A stretch of DNA of 64,000 bases from Artemisia argyi (Eukaryota > Streptophyta > Magnoliopsida > Asterales > Asteraceae), in contig CM060709.1 of the NCBI GenBank assembly GCA_030686995.1, forward strand, positions 307,930,857 to 307,994,856. Direction: 5' to 3'. The position numbers were made by a program, and so were the translations under genes. The notes under the pieces are model-generated. The model was not told where the DNA came from, did no database searches, and was given only the letters and a program-made list of their open reading frames with translations. Position 1 is the first letter of the stretch, and each line of letters begins with the position of its first letter. Below are positions 22,901 through 35,102 of the stretch, piece by piece.

Positions 22901-24320
22901 AATGAAAGAAGGTAAAAACTTTTGGCATATGTAGTCTAATTAATGTGTAGCTTAAACTTTAAACTTACAATTTCTGGCTTCAAGACTCGGTGTTTACAAG
23001 GTGTGTGCATCAATAAAGAAAGCATTTGAATTAGTGAATAAATGTAAGATGTTAGATAAATGAGCAAAATTAAGCAGCTATATGTGCCACTTTCTGGTAG
23101 AGAATGTTAAGGTACATCATATTTCCAACGCAATAATGTATATTAAAGAAGTCATGGGTCATGCACTTATTTCTGTTCACTCACCCGCACACTTGCCCTT
23201 GCCGTAGGTTTCCTTGGAAGCAGGCTCTCTACTCTCCGATTTATTCCATTATTTGAAAAGTGATGTGTATCAAGAAAATGGATGCTACAATCTGTTATGT
23301 TTGGTATTAAAAACAACAACAACATAACAATAGGTCAAGCATATCCCCTGTTTCCGGTTAAAGAAATTCACAATACTATATTAGTATTCTAAAAGGTATG
23401 GTGATTGTATTATTAACTTTTAGTACGATGTTATTGAGACCGAACTGTGTGTGTTCTTATTCAATTTTATTGTATATAATTTTTGTTAAGAATGACATGG
23501 ACTAGAAATCAAATGGTTGATTATTCAAAAAACTACTCCCCAATGGTAGGAGTTTTGTGTACTATTGTCTATGTTATTATTCAACTTTCTGTATTTGTGT
23601 GTGCTGATTAAACTATTACAAGTAGTCTTTTTCTATTTTATCTATCATTGACTATGAGTTTGTTACAATGAATAGGATGTGTGAAGCAAGGACGAGGAGG
23701 AAAAGGCTGAGGATTTTGGAAAATGTAAGTTAGAGGTCAGTGAGGACTGATGAGGAACAAGAGTCGGTCAGTGGGGGAGGTATGTTGCTAAAACTTTTAA
23801 GTGAGACTTTTCATCCTGCTGTCAAATGTTTTATGTTTTTGTTGTCCATCTACTGATATTTTTAATCCACATAGTATGATCTGGTTCTTTTTTACAAATG
23901 ATATAAATCACATGTCGATTACTCTTTGCAATAATGTATGATGGTGGTATCTTTTTGTTGTTAGTTGCATTATGTTTCTGTAAATCATGTAGTATATGTA
24001 TTGATTAAAATAGTAGGCTTGGTCCTAAGACTATCAAATTTTGAAGGAACACTTGCCATGTATATAACCAGGTTTTTTCAGGGACTATCAAATCTTGATT
24101 AAAATACGTGTAACAATGCTCTGAGGTCCTTCCATTTTTTTATCCTGATATAAGCGTTGGAATGACAACTAATCCAATTTTTTTTAATGTACATCATCCG
24201 AAAGAAGGACTATATGTAGCTGTTTTAGGATTGAGGGCATTGAAAATCTGATTATAGATTTTCATTAGTAAATGATGACATGTCTGGTGTGAGCTATGTT
24301 TATGTTTTATATAATATGTG
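19957..24320. other. 4.4-kb stretch without recognisable genes
   Basis: AT-rich DNA with no frame I can assign. At 20216-20330 there is a 5'-UTR-like piece (AAACCCTAATC-type text before an ATG with a very short frame), and at 21477-21808 a minisatellite. A few purine-rich, exon-like scraps occur near 23690-23770. I found no terminal repeats that would define an element. Confidence 0.5.
21477..21808 (+). repeat. Minisatellite, GGGTGTTTG units of about 40 bp
   Basis: About eight units of GGGTGTTTGNGACTNTCTTT followed by an AGCTGAATTCAG-type stretch. The last part shows a higher-order duplication of a 66-70-bp double unit (GGAATTGTCTTAAGCTAAAT) that is nearly identical, so it is recent. Confidence 0.75.
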
Positions 24321-26014
24321 CGTGGAAAACTAGAAGGGGGGTTGAATAGTTTTGCGTCTTTTTCGTTTTAATAAAAGTTTACTTTCAAAGAATTGATGGT
24401 AATTTGTAAAAACCTTTGAAGCTAAAGTGTAGATACAAATTAATTCACATATGTCACATAAATACTTCTTATTTAAGGTGTTGAATAGAAATTATAATTT
24501 CATATATCTCACTTAAATATAAGTTTGTATTTATATGTGTTTTAATGATTGTATATACTTTAATTAACTAATGTATAATTAATGTTTTGAATGGAACCTA
24601 GTTTGATCTTTATGCGAAACCAATATATGCACAACACACAATAATAATAATGTACGAGAAGCAAGTAAGTAAACAAGTAAAGAATGAGAGATGGAAAGAT
24701 CAAACCGAGAGACAAAGGATTTATAGTGGTTCGGCTACAAGGACACCTTCCTTGCCCTACTCCACTCCCCGAGCACCAAACTCGAGAGTTTTCTTCACTA
24801 AGTCAATAACCTCCCTTATGGCGGAAAAAACCGTACACACCAAATGCTTACACCAATTAACGACACAAAGTAAGATGTCGAGTCCTAATTGTAGCTAGAA
24901 CCAATCTCACACCAAATAGCACACCACAACTTCTTCACACCTTTGACTTCTTCAATATATCTTCACACCACGAGTATCTTCACACCTTTACAAAATTCTT
25001 CATGACTTCAATATCTCGCAATCTTCACAACTTCAAAGCACCAATGTCTTCTCAACTTCAAACCAATAATGTCTTTGCACCTTCAAGCCACTAGAGTCTT
25101 CACAACTTTAATCTACTAATGTCTTCAAATCTTCTCCACTTGAAAGCTTCACTTTCTTCACAACTAATCACTATTGCCACTCTCTCCTATCTTCACTAAT
25201 ATCCAACACTACTTCTTCACTTCAACTTCCACTACACACTTACAACAATTCTAGATTCTACAACTAAATCTAGCAAACTAATACATACACCTTATTCACC
25301 AAAGTATGAAAGATCAACAAGATGAAACAACCAAACAACTTAGATAGCAAGATGATACTAAGTTGTAATACTTCTAGTAGAAGTATTCTTCTCTTTGAAC
25401 TTGAGTGTTGAGGTTTGAATCACTTTGAAACAAAGATCAAAGTATAAAAGATCAAAGGATTTTTAGAGGATGGAGAGGGATGTTTAGATCAGAAAGTTTT
25501 TAGTGCAAAAAGGTGAGAAAAATATGTGGAATGATCCAATATTTATAGGGCCAGAAAATACTGTTCTGGAGCGTGCCGGTCCCCTTAATTAGGGGGCGGT
25601 CCCCTTAATGATTAAGGGGGCCGCCCTCCTGAACGTTGGATTTTCTTGTCCTTTTGTGAGGGAAATTTTTCTGGATTAGATTTGCCATTTTTGGTTGAAA
25701 ATTTGAATTCACAAATTTGTAATGAATAAAACATATTCTTTTAATTCCAAAAATGTTTTACAAAAGATATAAAATGTTTTGTAACATTTTATAATTATCT
25801 AGTGATTAACAAAAATGTTCCTTTGATCTTGTAATACATTAGACACTTTGTTCATTCATACCTTAAGTGATTTAATGGTAAAGGTGAGTATTTACTACTA
25901 AATACTTGTTTATGTCATAATCTTTGGTTTGATGAGTTTTCGTTTTGTGATTATCAAAACATAGAGATATCGAAACATATGAATAACGTTTTTAGTCAAT
26001 TATTTATATCAACA
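24321..26014 (-). repeat. E1 3' LTR (1694 bp)
   Basis: Read on the minus strand it begins TGTTGATATAAATAATTG at 26014 and ends TTTTCCACG at 24321, where the E5 LTR has CCACA, so the terminal CA is mutated to CG. The first 170 bp of its 3' part match the partial 5' LTR at 41922-42094. Downstream of the TATA box, 24930-25180 holds irregular CTTCACACCTTC-type repeats that account for much of the length difference from the E5 LTR (1290 bp). Confidence 0.8.
25541..25626 (-). promoter_or_regulatory. E1 U3 promoter: palindromic GC cassette and TATA box
   Basis: On the minus strand GGGCGGCCCCCTTAATCATT and AAGGGGACCGCCCC..TTAAGGGGACCGG form inverted repeats (25575-25626). The TATA box CCCTATAAAT follows at 25541-25550. 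The same order occurs in the E5 LTR. Confidence 0.65.
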
Positions 26015-26454
26015 ATCTCCCCCTTTTTGATGATTTTATATTCACTTCTCCCCCTTTTTGTAAAATCAAAAAGGTTTAAGCCAAACGGAAGTAAGCTCCC
26101 CCTTGATGTATGCTCCCCCTCGTTTGAGGGCACCAAAGGTTCGAGAATTGGAATTCTTACAAGAAAAATATTAGAAGCACAAGCATGGCAAAAGCAAACA
26201 CATGTATCATAATACCAACAAGTAATAAGCATGGCAAAAGATAATAAGGAATACATATTAAGTCATTCATTGATAAAGAATGATTATGTCAACCCATAAT
26301 CATTGTTACAAAAGCCATAACTATAGAATACTAAGACTAAGTATAGCATCCTATTTTGCTAACAAGGAGTGTCACCAAACTTTCTTGAATCCCAAAATGG
26401 TTGAAAGGTTTTATTTGAAAATGAAAAACATAAGCATATACAATGCTTGATGGT

Positions 26455-27285
26455 TTAGTGGAGATAAACTTTTGGTTGCATGGATGTTGGTGAGTTTGGA
26501 GATGTGGAACTTGTAGGTGGTGGGTTAGAGATAGGGTTTGTTGATTGAGGGTTTTGATGTTGTTCAAGTGATGATGTTTGTTGAGATCTTGTAAGAAGAT
26601 ACTCAATCCAAGTGAAGTGCTCATTCAAGGAAATGGTTTGTTGTTGAAGGAAGATGCAACAAGGGCAATTGTTGACATGCTTCTCAACTTGGTTGATGTT
26701 GTGTGGTGATAATGGTGAGCTTGAATGGGTTGGATCCAAATTGTGTTGCGCAAGATGTAATGCTAAAAGAGCACTAAGCTCATGAGCCTCTTTTAGCTCC
26801 TCAACGAACTTCAAGTGTTCGGAGGAAGGTGATGATGGTGGAACATGATGGTTGTCTTGGGTGAAGGTTTGAACATGCAACATAGGAATGGCATGTGAGG
26901 TTGTAGGATGTGGTGGTGATACTCTTGGTGGTGGAGACATGGTTGAGCTTGGGTAGTCATGAAAACATGAAATGGGTGGAAGAGGTTCTCCAAGAGTGAG
27001 TGGTGTTTTTGTTGAATGAGCAACATGTGAAGTATTGATTAAGAAATTGGGATTGTTGTTTTGGGATTGAGCATGCTCATCATAAGAAGAGGCATGAATG
27101 AGGGAATGAGTGGGTGATAGGTTGTGAGATGAGTCATTATTGTGGGTTTGAGGTTTAGTAGTTGGTTGACTTGGAACAACATCACTTGAGTTATGACAAG
27201 AATCAAGTTTTCTCCTCCAAACGGGTTTGACGGAGATCCTTGCGGTTCTTGAAATCTTAGGTTTTTGTTTGTTGGGAGATGACAT
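26455..27285 (-). CDS. E1 3' ORF of unknown function (276 aa)
   Basis: An uninterrupted frame lies between the pol-less middle of E1 and its 3' LTR. I chose the start MSSPNKQKPK because a TATA box (27321-27330) lies only 36 nt upstream, which leaves the longer in-frame starts (27303, 27426) at or upstream of the likely transcription start. The protein has a basic N terminus (KQKPKISRTARISVKPVWRR), a long Ser/Pro/His/Asn-rich middle, a probable helical stretch around EELKEAHELSALLALHLAQH, and a CPCC cysteine cluster near residue 205. I see no transmembrane segment or signal peptide, so an env-like label is not supported. SIRE-type elements often carry an extra ORF at this position. Confidence 0.5.
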   Translation of the reverse strand: MSSPNKQKPKISRTARISVKPVWRRKLDSCHNSSDVVPSQPTTKPQTHNNDSSHNLSPTHSLIHASSYDEHAQSQNNNPNFLINTSHVAHSTKTPLTLGEPLPPISCFHDYPSSTMSPPPRVSPPHPTTSHAIPMLHVQTFTQDNHHVPPSSPSSEHLKFVEELKEAHELSALLALHLAQHNLDPTHSSSPLSPHNINQVEKHVNNCPCCIFLQQQTISLNEHFTWIEYLLTRSQQTSSLEQHQNPQSTNPISNPPPTSSTSPNSPTSMQPKVYLH

Positions 27286-27320
27286 GTTTGGGTGTGATGG
27301 CATTAATGATGGGAAGAGGG

Positions 27321-27518
27321 TATTTATAGTGTATGAGAAATGTGGTTTAGGAAGGTAAATTTTGAGGGATAGCATGGGACAAAATATGTTTGTGAATTTT
27401 GGGAAGTATAGGCTGGAATGGGTCAAAAAGTGATAAAGAAAACAGTATCTCCGACCATCAGATGGCCGGTCCCCTTAATCATTAAGGGGGCCGCCTTATA
27501 TAATTAAGGGGCCCGCCC
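27321..27518 (-). promoter_or_regulatory. E1 internal promoter-like cassette upstream of the 3' ORF
   Basis: The GC palindromes of the LTR return here on the minus strand (GGGCGGGCCCCTTAATT and GGCGGCCCCCTTAATGATTA, 27464-27518). They are followed about 135 nt downstream by a TATA box (ACTATAAATA, 27321-27330) and the 3' ORF start at 27285. The order palindrome, TATA, transcript start copies the U3 region of the LTR. Confidence 0.55.
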
Positions 27519-28402
27519 ATCTGGTGATTCCCAGAATGCCAGAAATAGGTTTTTGGCAGAAAATTTTCAAAAAGGTTGTGTTTTTGGATTTGGATTCAAG
27601 TAAGTTCAACTCTTTGAGGCAATATAGGGCATACTATTCATGAATGTAGAGAGTGATATAGAATTAATTAAAATAGGCAATTAATTTCTAATAATCATGC
27701 TATCTATTAATTTATCAATTAAGATATGCAACAAAGGAGACAATAAGGCAAATAAGTTAAATGTGTAACTATATGAAGATGATAACATTTAGTCTAGAGC
27801 AAACATATTGATGATTGTTAACAAGTAACAAATAGGTGGACATGATTATATGGACATCAAGACTTGTTACAAACAAGATCAATATGGGCAAGCCATGATT
27901 CTTATGAAATGATTTGACTAGATTGTGAATGTCATTTCCAGTAGAAGTGTATGACACATGTGAGAAAGTTAAATGTGTTTTAAGCAAAACGTTTTTAGTT
28001 TTATTCAACAATGTTTTAAAGTAAATTAAAGTGTGCATTACAATAACATAGACTGAATTTTGTTTCATAACGTGTAACACAAAAAAAATTTCAATCTTGT
28101 TTTTGATTAAAATAATGGTTATGAAAGAAATTTTAGTCAAGTAAATTGTTAAAGAAAATATTTCATTCAAAAAGAGAGAAGTTTTGAACATGATGTTTTG
28201 ATCATGATAGTCAAGAAGTTTCAAGTGAAGGATTTGAAATGGAAGCTTATCATGCTCAAGAGAATCAATTAAGCCCATTGTCACACACATAATCATCTTT
28301 AATGACACCTAAAGATATTAAAGTGAAATGATAGATATTTATGATCTAAATGCAATGGGACAGGAAGAGGCAAAGTAAATAGTTCATGGATACAAGATAG
28401 AC

Positions 28403-28403
<1 letters not shown>
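27519..28403 (-). other. E1 internal non-coding stretch
   Basis: AT-rich DNA between the microsatellite and the internal cassette. A minus-strand open stretch (27769-28308) has Leu/Ile/Asn-rich low-complexity composition and no motif of a copia pol, so I do not call it a gene. Confidence 0.5.

Positions 28404-28462
<59 letters not shown>
28404..28462. repeat. TA microsatellite, left part (E2 target)
   Basis: About 29 TA units directly abut the E2 5' LTR. The array continues at 40208-40293 beyond the 3' LTR, so E2 landed inside it and the TATAT on each side serves as the trivial target duplication. Confidence 0.85.
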
Positions 28463-28466
<4 letters not shown>

Positions 28467-28810
28467 AGAATCGTATTTTTATTTATAAAAAGTGTCGGTC
28501 ATTAATGTGTAGTTATAGGTTGCTTTAGAATATCATTATGATGAAGTTTATGTGTATTATTCATGTTTTGTAAAAGTCTAAGGGCCATTAGTGTAATAAT
28601 GTATAAGATAGATGATGCCCTAGACTTCAAGTATAAATACTCTTGTAAACCTCATTTGAGAGGTTGGTTCTCTTAGTGATTCATTTAGTAATATCAAGGT
28701 CTTTTATTCCACACACTAGAGTTCCCTTCCATTCTCTCTCTCTCTACTTACTTTCTCTCTCTAGGTTTAGGCTTGATTCAATAGTGATAAGGTTGTTCTA
28801 CGGTCCTACA
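28463..28810 (+). repeat. E2 5' LTR (348 bp)
   Basis: Begins TGTTAGAATCGT and ends CGGTCCTACA. A TATA-like TATAAATACTC lies at 28631. A CT-rich run (TCTCTCTCTCTAC) follows near 28734. Confidence 0.9.
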
Positions 28811-28812
28811 AG

Positions 28813-28826
28813 TGGTATCAATCGCC
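28813..28826 (+). other. E2 primer binding site
   Basis: TGGTATCAATCGCC, two bases after the LTR, resembles the complement of the initiator methionine tRNA 3' end (TGGTATCAGAGC) used by many copia elements, with changes after TGGTATCA. Confidence 0.75.
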
Positions 28827-28920
28827 TAGGGATAATATAGGTTGTTTTAGGTTTGATTTGGTTGAAAAAACATGGTATAAAAGTGGTTTTTGTGATTCGA
28901 GGTTACTGTTCATCGTATTT

Positions 28921-29276
28921 ATATCGAGTTAGGTTTTGGTATTATCGAGTTTGGAGCCTACATACTCAGTTAGAAATCTTCTGGTTATCGAGTTAGGTAT
29001 TTTCCTATCGAGTTAGGATATAGCCTTACCGAGTTTGGATCTTAAACTTTTCGAGTTAGGAATTTCTATCGAGTTAGGTGTAAGTTCCAGTTCTATCGAG
29101 TTAGGTGTAAGTTTGGCGAGTTAGCCTGTATTACCTAATCGTTTATCGAGTTAGGTTTATTGTTTATCGAGTTAGGGGAAACTCTGCCCAAATTTCATGG
29201 ACTTATCGAGTTAGAACTATTTTCGAGTTAGACATCAAGTTACCGAGTTAGAACTTTCAAGCCTTATCGAGTTAGA

Positions 29277-29278
<2 letters not shown>
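28921..29278 (+). repeat. Motif array TATCGAGTTAGG in the E2 leader
   Basis: About 16 copies or near-copies of ATCGAGTTAGG occur at irregular spacing (roughly 12-45 bp) between PBS and gag. The spacers are not alike, so this is not an ordinary tandem repeat. A dispersed-motif array in the untranslated leader could be a protein- or RNA-binding region. Confidence 0.75.

Positions 29279-29279
<1 letters not shown>

Positions 29280-29368
<89 letters not shown>
29280..29368. repeat. TA microsatellite in the E2 leader
   Basis: About 44 TA units directly after the motif array and upstream of gag. Confidence 0.9.
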
Positions 29369-29371
<3 letters not shown>

Positions 29372-29723
29372 CACACGAGACTAAACGTTCAATTTTTACG
29401 CGAGATTCAAAGTTTGGTATAACGTTGAAAATTTCGGCCGAAAATTCAAATTTTTAGGCCAAAATTCAAATTTTTTCGGTAAAATTTGGCGTCAAAATTT
29501 TTAAAACTCAAATATTTCTAGTAACCTTAGAATTGGATTTTATAGTGATTTTTAAATTTTGAGAAAGAAAATTTTCATACTCAATTTTTGGCGGGAAATT
29601 ACGAAATCAATCAAATCAACCGAGAACGAACTTTCATCTTCACCAAAACATCTAATCTTCAACAACAACCTTTGTTATCTTTCAAAAGATCCTCAGAACA
29701 ACGTTTCACTTTGAATTCAAATC

Positions 29724-31262
29724 ATGGCAACTCAACAAGACATTCATGCTACCGGTGCCGAAAACCGACCTCCAATGCTTGAAAAAGGTGGATATCTTCC
29801 ATGGAAAAGCCGCATGCTTCGTTACATCAAAACTAAAGATAATGCAAATTAATGATCAAATCCATAGAAAAAGGTCCATTTCAGCCAAGACAAGTTCAAA
29901 TTGAAGGTAATCCAAATGAAACACCTCCTACTCAACCATTCGTGCGTGTACAAACAGAAGCAGATTACACAGATGAAGACAAGGCGCAGCTCAAAGCCGA
30001 TGATATGGCAATGCATTTAATCCAACTTGGATTACCACGGGAGATCTTTGCTGCGGTCGACAGCTGTGAAACTGCTCATGATATGTGGGAACGTGTTAGA
30101 AGGATATGTCATGGCACAGAGATTGGACAACAAGACGTTGAGAACAAACTTCTTACTGAATGGGAGAATTTCACATCCACTAAAGGTGAACAAATTGAAT
30201 CATACTACACCAGGTTTTGCACTTTGATGAATGAGTTAATCAGAAACAAGTTGACACCTCGACCAATTGCAACAAACATCAAATTCATCAATAACCTTCC
30301 AGAAGAATGGGGTCGTTATGTTACAATTGTCAATCAAACAAAGGACTTACATAAGGTGAATTATGATCAACTCTATGACTTTTTGAAGCAAAACCAAGCT
30401 GAGGCTAATGAAGTAAGGAAAGAAAGATTGGCAAAGAATCATGATCCTCTTGCATTAATTGCTAATACACCAACACCATTACCAGTGAACACTCAACAAC
30501 CATCATCATCTTCCACTCACAACTATATGCAACCATCATGCATTCTACAACCAACACCGGTCTACCAACAACAGTTCTACCCACAACAACAACAAGTTAT
30601 TCCACAACATCAACACCCACAATTCCAAGAACCAGAATTCACTGACAATGATGAAGCTACTGCAGCATTGTCCCAAGCGTTTGCTTTTCTGTCAAAGGCA
30701 TTCCAAGGACGTTATTCTACACCAACAAACAACAACCAAAGGATCTCATCGAACACTGGCAACAAGCAGTTTGCTCAGCCGAGTTTCAATATGGGCAATG
30801 AAGGCCAAATGGTTGGAGTTTATGGGAATCAACAGGGATATCAGAATATGCAGAATGCAGGCCAGCTTGCAGGGAATCAGTATGGTCAGTATGCAGGGAA
30901 TCAGTTGGGCCAGTTTGTTAGAAATCAGAGGGGTCAGAATGTTGGTAACCAGGCAATGGGAAATCAGAATAGAAATGTTGCAGCTCCAGTAGTTGGGAAT
31001 TTGGGAAATATGAATCAGGGGTAATCCGGTAAAGTGTTTCAACTGTCAGGGTGTAGGTCATATGGCAAGGAACTGTCCCACTAAGCCGAACAAAAGAGAC
31101 CTAGCATACTTGCAGAAAGCAGTGTTGTTGGCACAAAAGAATGAGGCAGGATTTCAGTTGAACGCAGAGGAGAATGATTTTATGGCTCTTATGGATGACA
31201 TGGAAGATAGAGAGGATATCGATGCGAACTGCATATTCATGGCGAATCTTCAGGAAGCTAAG
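29724..31262 (+). pseudogene. gag: E2 gag (frameshifted)
   Basis: Gag starts MATQQDIHATGAENRPPMLE, a typical start for this copia group. The first frame ends at 29851, and the match continues from 29852 (MIKSIEKGPF) after a one-base loss. The gag/UBN2 core (MWERVRRICHGTEIGQQDVE and MNELIRNKLT) is intact, followed by Gln/Asn-rich repeats (AGNQYGQ, GNQLGQ). A second shift near 31020 precedes the zinc knuckle CFNCQGVGHMARNC at 31035-31076, which retains CX2CX4HX4C. A third shift lies near 31270. The protein would form the nucleocapsid and package the RNA, but as it stands it is not translatable in one piece. Confidence 0.85.
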
Positions 31263-33905
31263 TATGACAGGATTCTGATACACTTCCTGTTTATGACACC
31301 AATGCACCATCTGAGGTATCCACTTTCAACTCATGTCACAATAATGATATATTTGATATGTCTCCTCGTGAGGAACAGCATTTTGAGAAGCAAGCACCCA
31401 CTTATGATACATTCCTGGACACGCCAAGTAGTAGCAATACTCCTTCAGCGACTCCAGATGTGAGTCATAATGGAGACTTTGTTTCACAGCATGCTGTGAA
31501 TGATGAGGAAACACGTGCTTTATTTGAATCATTATTAAATAACTGTGGTATTGAAATCGAAAAAGTGAAAAAGGTCAATCGCGATGTTAAGGCGGAGAAT
31601 GCTAAATTGACCGCTGAGCTTGAGAGTTACAAAGAAAACGCTAAAGCTTTTGAGTTTCATAACAAAAGATTGTCTGAATTAGAAACTGGTTATCAAAATT
31701 TCGTTTCAAGGGAAAAACAATTGCAACTCAAGTTTGATACACTTGATGTTAATTCTTTCAAGAAGATTAAAGCTTTAAACACGGAAATTTCTGATTTACA
31801 AAACCAACTTTCTAAACAAAAAACAGCTTATACCAATCTTGAAAAAGAAAGGGATGAGTTGAAAAAGGATTTTGCAAAGAAAGAAGACAAACTTTTGGCC
31901 AAAATCGTAGAGTCAGAACACATGATTGCTCATTTAGAAGAATTAGTGGTTAAGTCGGGTCAGTCGAGTCAAACAATGAAAATGATTTCAAATCAAACTA
32001 ATCCGATTTACCATACGAAACATAAAGTGGCTCTTGGTAACAACACCCCAGTAATCTCAAGAAAGCTCAGCAAGAACAGAATGTTTTGTATAATGGTAAT
32101 GTGATTTACACTAAACATGATCCTCCCGTCGTTCGGGATTCTGTGCAAACGATAGAACATGTCGAAGAGAGCATTTCTAAAATGAAACAAAAGGATTTGA
32201 AACCCATTGATTACAACAAATTGAACAAACTTTCGGGAATTACTTTTGTTCCACAAAAAGAACCATATGTGTTTTCCATAAAACGACCATTCTCAAAAAT
32301 GTTTTCTAAGAAAGTAATTGTTTCAAAATCTCTTTCAAAAATGGAACAAATGTCTTCTAACAACACTTTTAATACAAGTGAGGCTAGAAACATTCTGGAT
32401 GACGTTAAAAAGAGAATTCAAGAACTTCAATACATTGTTGCTTCTAAAACTACAATCGATATTAACAACTGGCATTCCAGTTTTCATATTGAGTAGAAAA
32501 AAGTTTTTGAAAACGAAATTACTATCCCACTGAATAACATCAGTGCGAGGGTAATCCATTTTGAAAAAGCTTTCTTAAAAGAAACGGCCGACTTTGTCAA
32601 GGACCACAAATCCCTGGTAAACGAAGCTAATGATACTCATGAAAACATGAATGTTTTGGAAAATCTAAATGATTCTCTCTTCGAAGCTGTTATGACCACT
32701 GACATTATGTCCATCATTTTACAAACATACTCTGTTCAAGATGATGAAAGACTGAGAGCTGAGACCTCTGAAATTGTTTCCAAATATGAAAATGCTCTTA
32801 TAAAGCTTGAAAAAGAAAATGTGTCATGTTTTAAACAACTTGATCGAAAAAAGGAAGAATGCAAGTATGACAAACTGTCGTATGAGCGTGCTTTCAAGAA
32901 CATGAAAGAGCAAAATGATCTTTTGAGCGCTCAGCTTGAAAGTCAAAAAAGGAAGGGTGAGGAAACTAAGTTTGCAAAACCATCGACTTCGGAGAAACCA
33001 AATGTTCCAAATATGGTTCAAAAACCAAAAATGTCTATTTCACGGTTTGCTCCAAAAGTCGATGAGAAAAAGGATTTGACAAAACCAGTCACTCCAACAC
33101 CCTTGCCCAAGAAAATTGAAAATGAAAAGATTGTTGATAAAGGAAAAGCGGTTGTCGAAACACCAAAAGTTCTAGCACCTGGCCTTTTTAGGATTAGTCC
33201 CACTAATGCGTCTGCCTCCACTTCTAAGACAAATGCGTGCAAAAAGGATAATTCTAAAGAATCTAGGGATGCTAAAAAGGACAACAATATAAATCCTAAT
33301 GTGTGTGCCTCAACTTCTACAGGATTAGAAAGCACCTCTAGGAGTAGCAGACTACAGCCTAGGAGCAATACAAGGAACAATAGAGTCTCGCCTGTCTCTA
33401 AGAGTAGTTGCAAGAATAAAGTGGAAGAAGTAGAAGAACACCCTAGGAATTTATCGCTTTCTAATAAGAGACATATTTCATCTGAATGTAATGTCGAGAG
33501 TACTGGTTCTAATGCATGTAATGACTCTGTTTGTTTAATATGCAAGAAATGTTTAATTAATGATGTTCATGATGAATGTGTTTCTAAGAATGTGAGTGTT
33601 ACGCCTGAACAGAAGAGCGTTTCGAAAGGTCCTAGTGCAAAATCTAGATTTGTTGGAAACCTAATTAAAAGAATTAGGAACACCACTAATAGTCGCACAC
33701 CTAGGAACTATCTTAAGCATTGTGTTTGGATTCCAATGGGTAGAGAATTTATACTCAAGGATGGAAAATTAGAAATAGTTCAAGCTAAACAAGTTGCAAT
33801 TGTCCATGAGTGTGATTTTGATTGTACCCCTAACCCCATGGAACCAAATTCAAAACGGTTTCCAAATACAAACTCTTCTGTTATTGGCAGGTTATCGAAA
33901 TATGT
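31263..33905 (+). pseudogene. E2 gag-protease linker, coiled-coil region
   Basis: Open pieces at 31358-32104, 32086-32496 and 32647-33942 encode long Lys/Glu/Leu heptad-rich stretches (LESYKENAKAFEFHNKRLSE; LEKERDELKKDFAKKEDKLL), then a Ser/Lys-rich tail with the cysteine motif CLICKKC. The region sits between the gag zinc knuckle and the protease of many Asteraceae-type copia polyproteins. A stop at 32494-32496 and frame changes near 32090 and 33905 break it. Its function is unknown. Self-association of the particle protein is a guess. Confidence 0.65.
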
Positions 33906-35102
33906 CTTTGGATCGTCGACTCGGGTTGCTCCAAGCACATGAGCGGGAATTTAAAGCTGCTGATCAATTTCATCTGGAAATTCATGGGAACTGTATGCTT
34001 TGGAAATGATCATGTAGCAGCTATCCTGGGTTTTGGAGATCTTCAGTTTGGGAATTTTTTAATCACTCGAGTTTACTACGTCGAAGGGTTGGGACACAAC
34101 TTGTTTTCAGTTGGGCAGTTTTGTGATGCAGATTTAGAAGTTGCATTCAGGAGAAACACGGTTTTTATTAGAAATTTGGTTGGTGATGATCTGTTAACTG
34201 GTAATCGTGGTACAAACGTGTATGCTATCGACATCAACCAAATGGCTTCTACATCACCAATTTGTCTTATGACAAGGGCAACCGAAACTAAGTCCTGGCT
34301 GTGGCATAGAAGATTATCTCATCTCAATTTCGACACCATCAACAAGTTAGCCAAAGACAACATCGTCACTGGACTTCCTAAGTTCAAATACACCAAGGAA
34401 CACCTATGTCCATCATGCGAACAAGGAAAAAGCAAAAGAGCATCATATAAACCTAAAACCGTACCTAGTTCGGAAGCAAGGTTACATTTGTTGCACATGG
34501 ACTTATGTGGCCCAATGAGAGTTGAAGGCATTAATGGGAAGAAATATATTCTCGTTATTGTTGATGATTATTCAAGATATACTTGGGTAAAGTTTTTGAG
34601 ATCAAAAGACGAAACACCAGGCATCATCATCACCTTTCTGAAGCGTATCCAAGTTCTACTTCAAGCTCCAGTAAGGATTGTAAGAACAGATAATGGCACA
34701 GAATTCACAAATCAGGAGTTAAGAACCTATTTTGAAGATGTTGGAATCACTCACCAAACATCAGTTGTTAGAACTCCACAGCAGAATGGGGTAGTTGAAA
34801 GAAGAAACCGAACTCTTGTGGAAGCTGCTCGCACAATGCTGATATATTCTAGTGCACCACTATTCTTATGGGCTGATGCTGTTGCCACTGCTTGTTTCAC
34901 TCAAAACCGATCCCTAGTACACCCAAGATTCAATAAAACCCCATATAAGCTAGTGAACAACCGTAAACCTAACATCTCTTACCTTCACGTGTTTGGCGCT
35001 TTGTGCTATCCGACGAATGACAGAGAAGATCTAGGAAAGTTGAAAGCTAAGGGTGATATTGGAATCTTCATTGGATATTCATAAAACTCGAGGGCATTCA
35101 GG
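33906..35102 (+). pseudogene. pol: E2 protease and integrase
   Basis: The protease active site is WIVDSGCSKHMSGN (33909 on), an aspartic protease DSG. It is followed by the pre-integrase HHCC zinc domain (WHRRLSHLNFD..CPSCEQGK) and the integrase core: LHMDLCGPM and VIVDDYSRYTW, then VRTDNGTEFTN, then QQNGVVERRNRTL for the D,D(35)E triad. The frame is open to 35084, where IGYS is followed by TAA in place of the usual GAA before NSRAFRVYN. That single base change is a nonsense mutation and severs integrase from RT. Confidence 0.9.

Noticed and set aside
26455..27285. Calling the E1 3' ORF an envelope protein
   Set aside because: No signal peptide, transmembrane segment or coiled-coil pair of a fusion protein is visible; position alone is not enough.
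27769..28308. 179-codon minus-strand frame in E1 as possible pol
   Set aside because: Leu/Ile/Asn-rich low complexity without any protease, integrase, RT or RNase H motif.
33018..33545. Antisense frame of 175 codons in the E2 linker
   Set aside because: Shadow of the Lys/Ser-rich sense frame; hydrophobic composition follows from codon complementarity.
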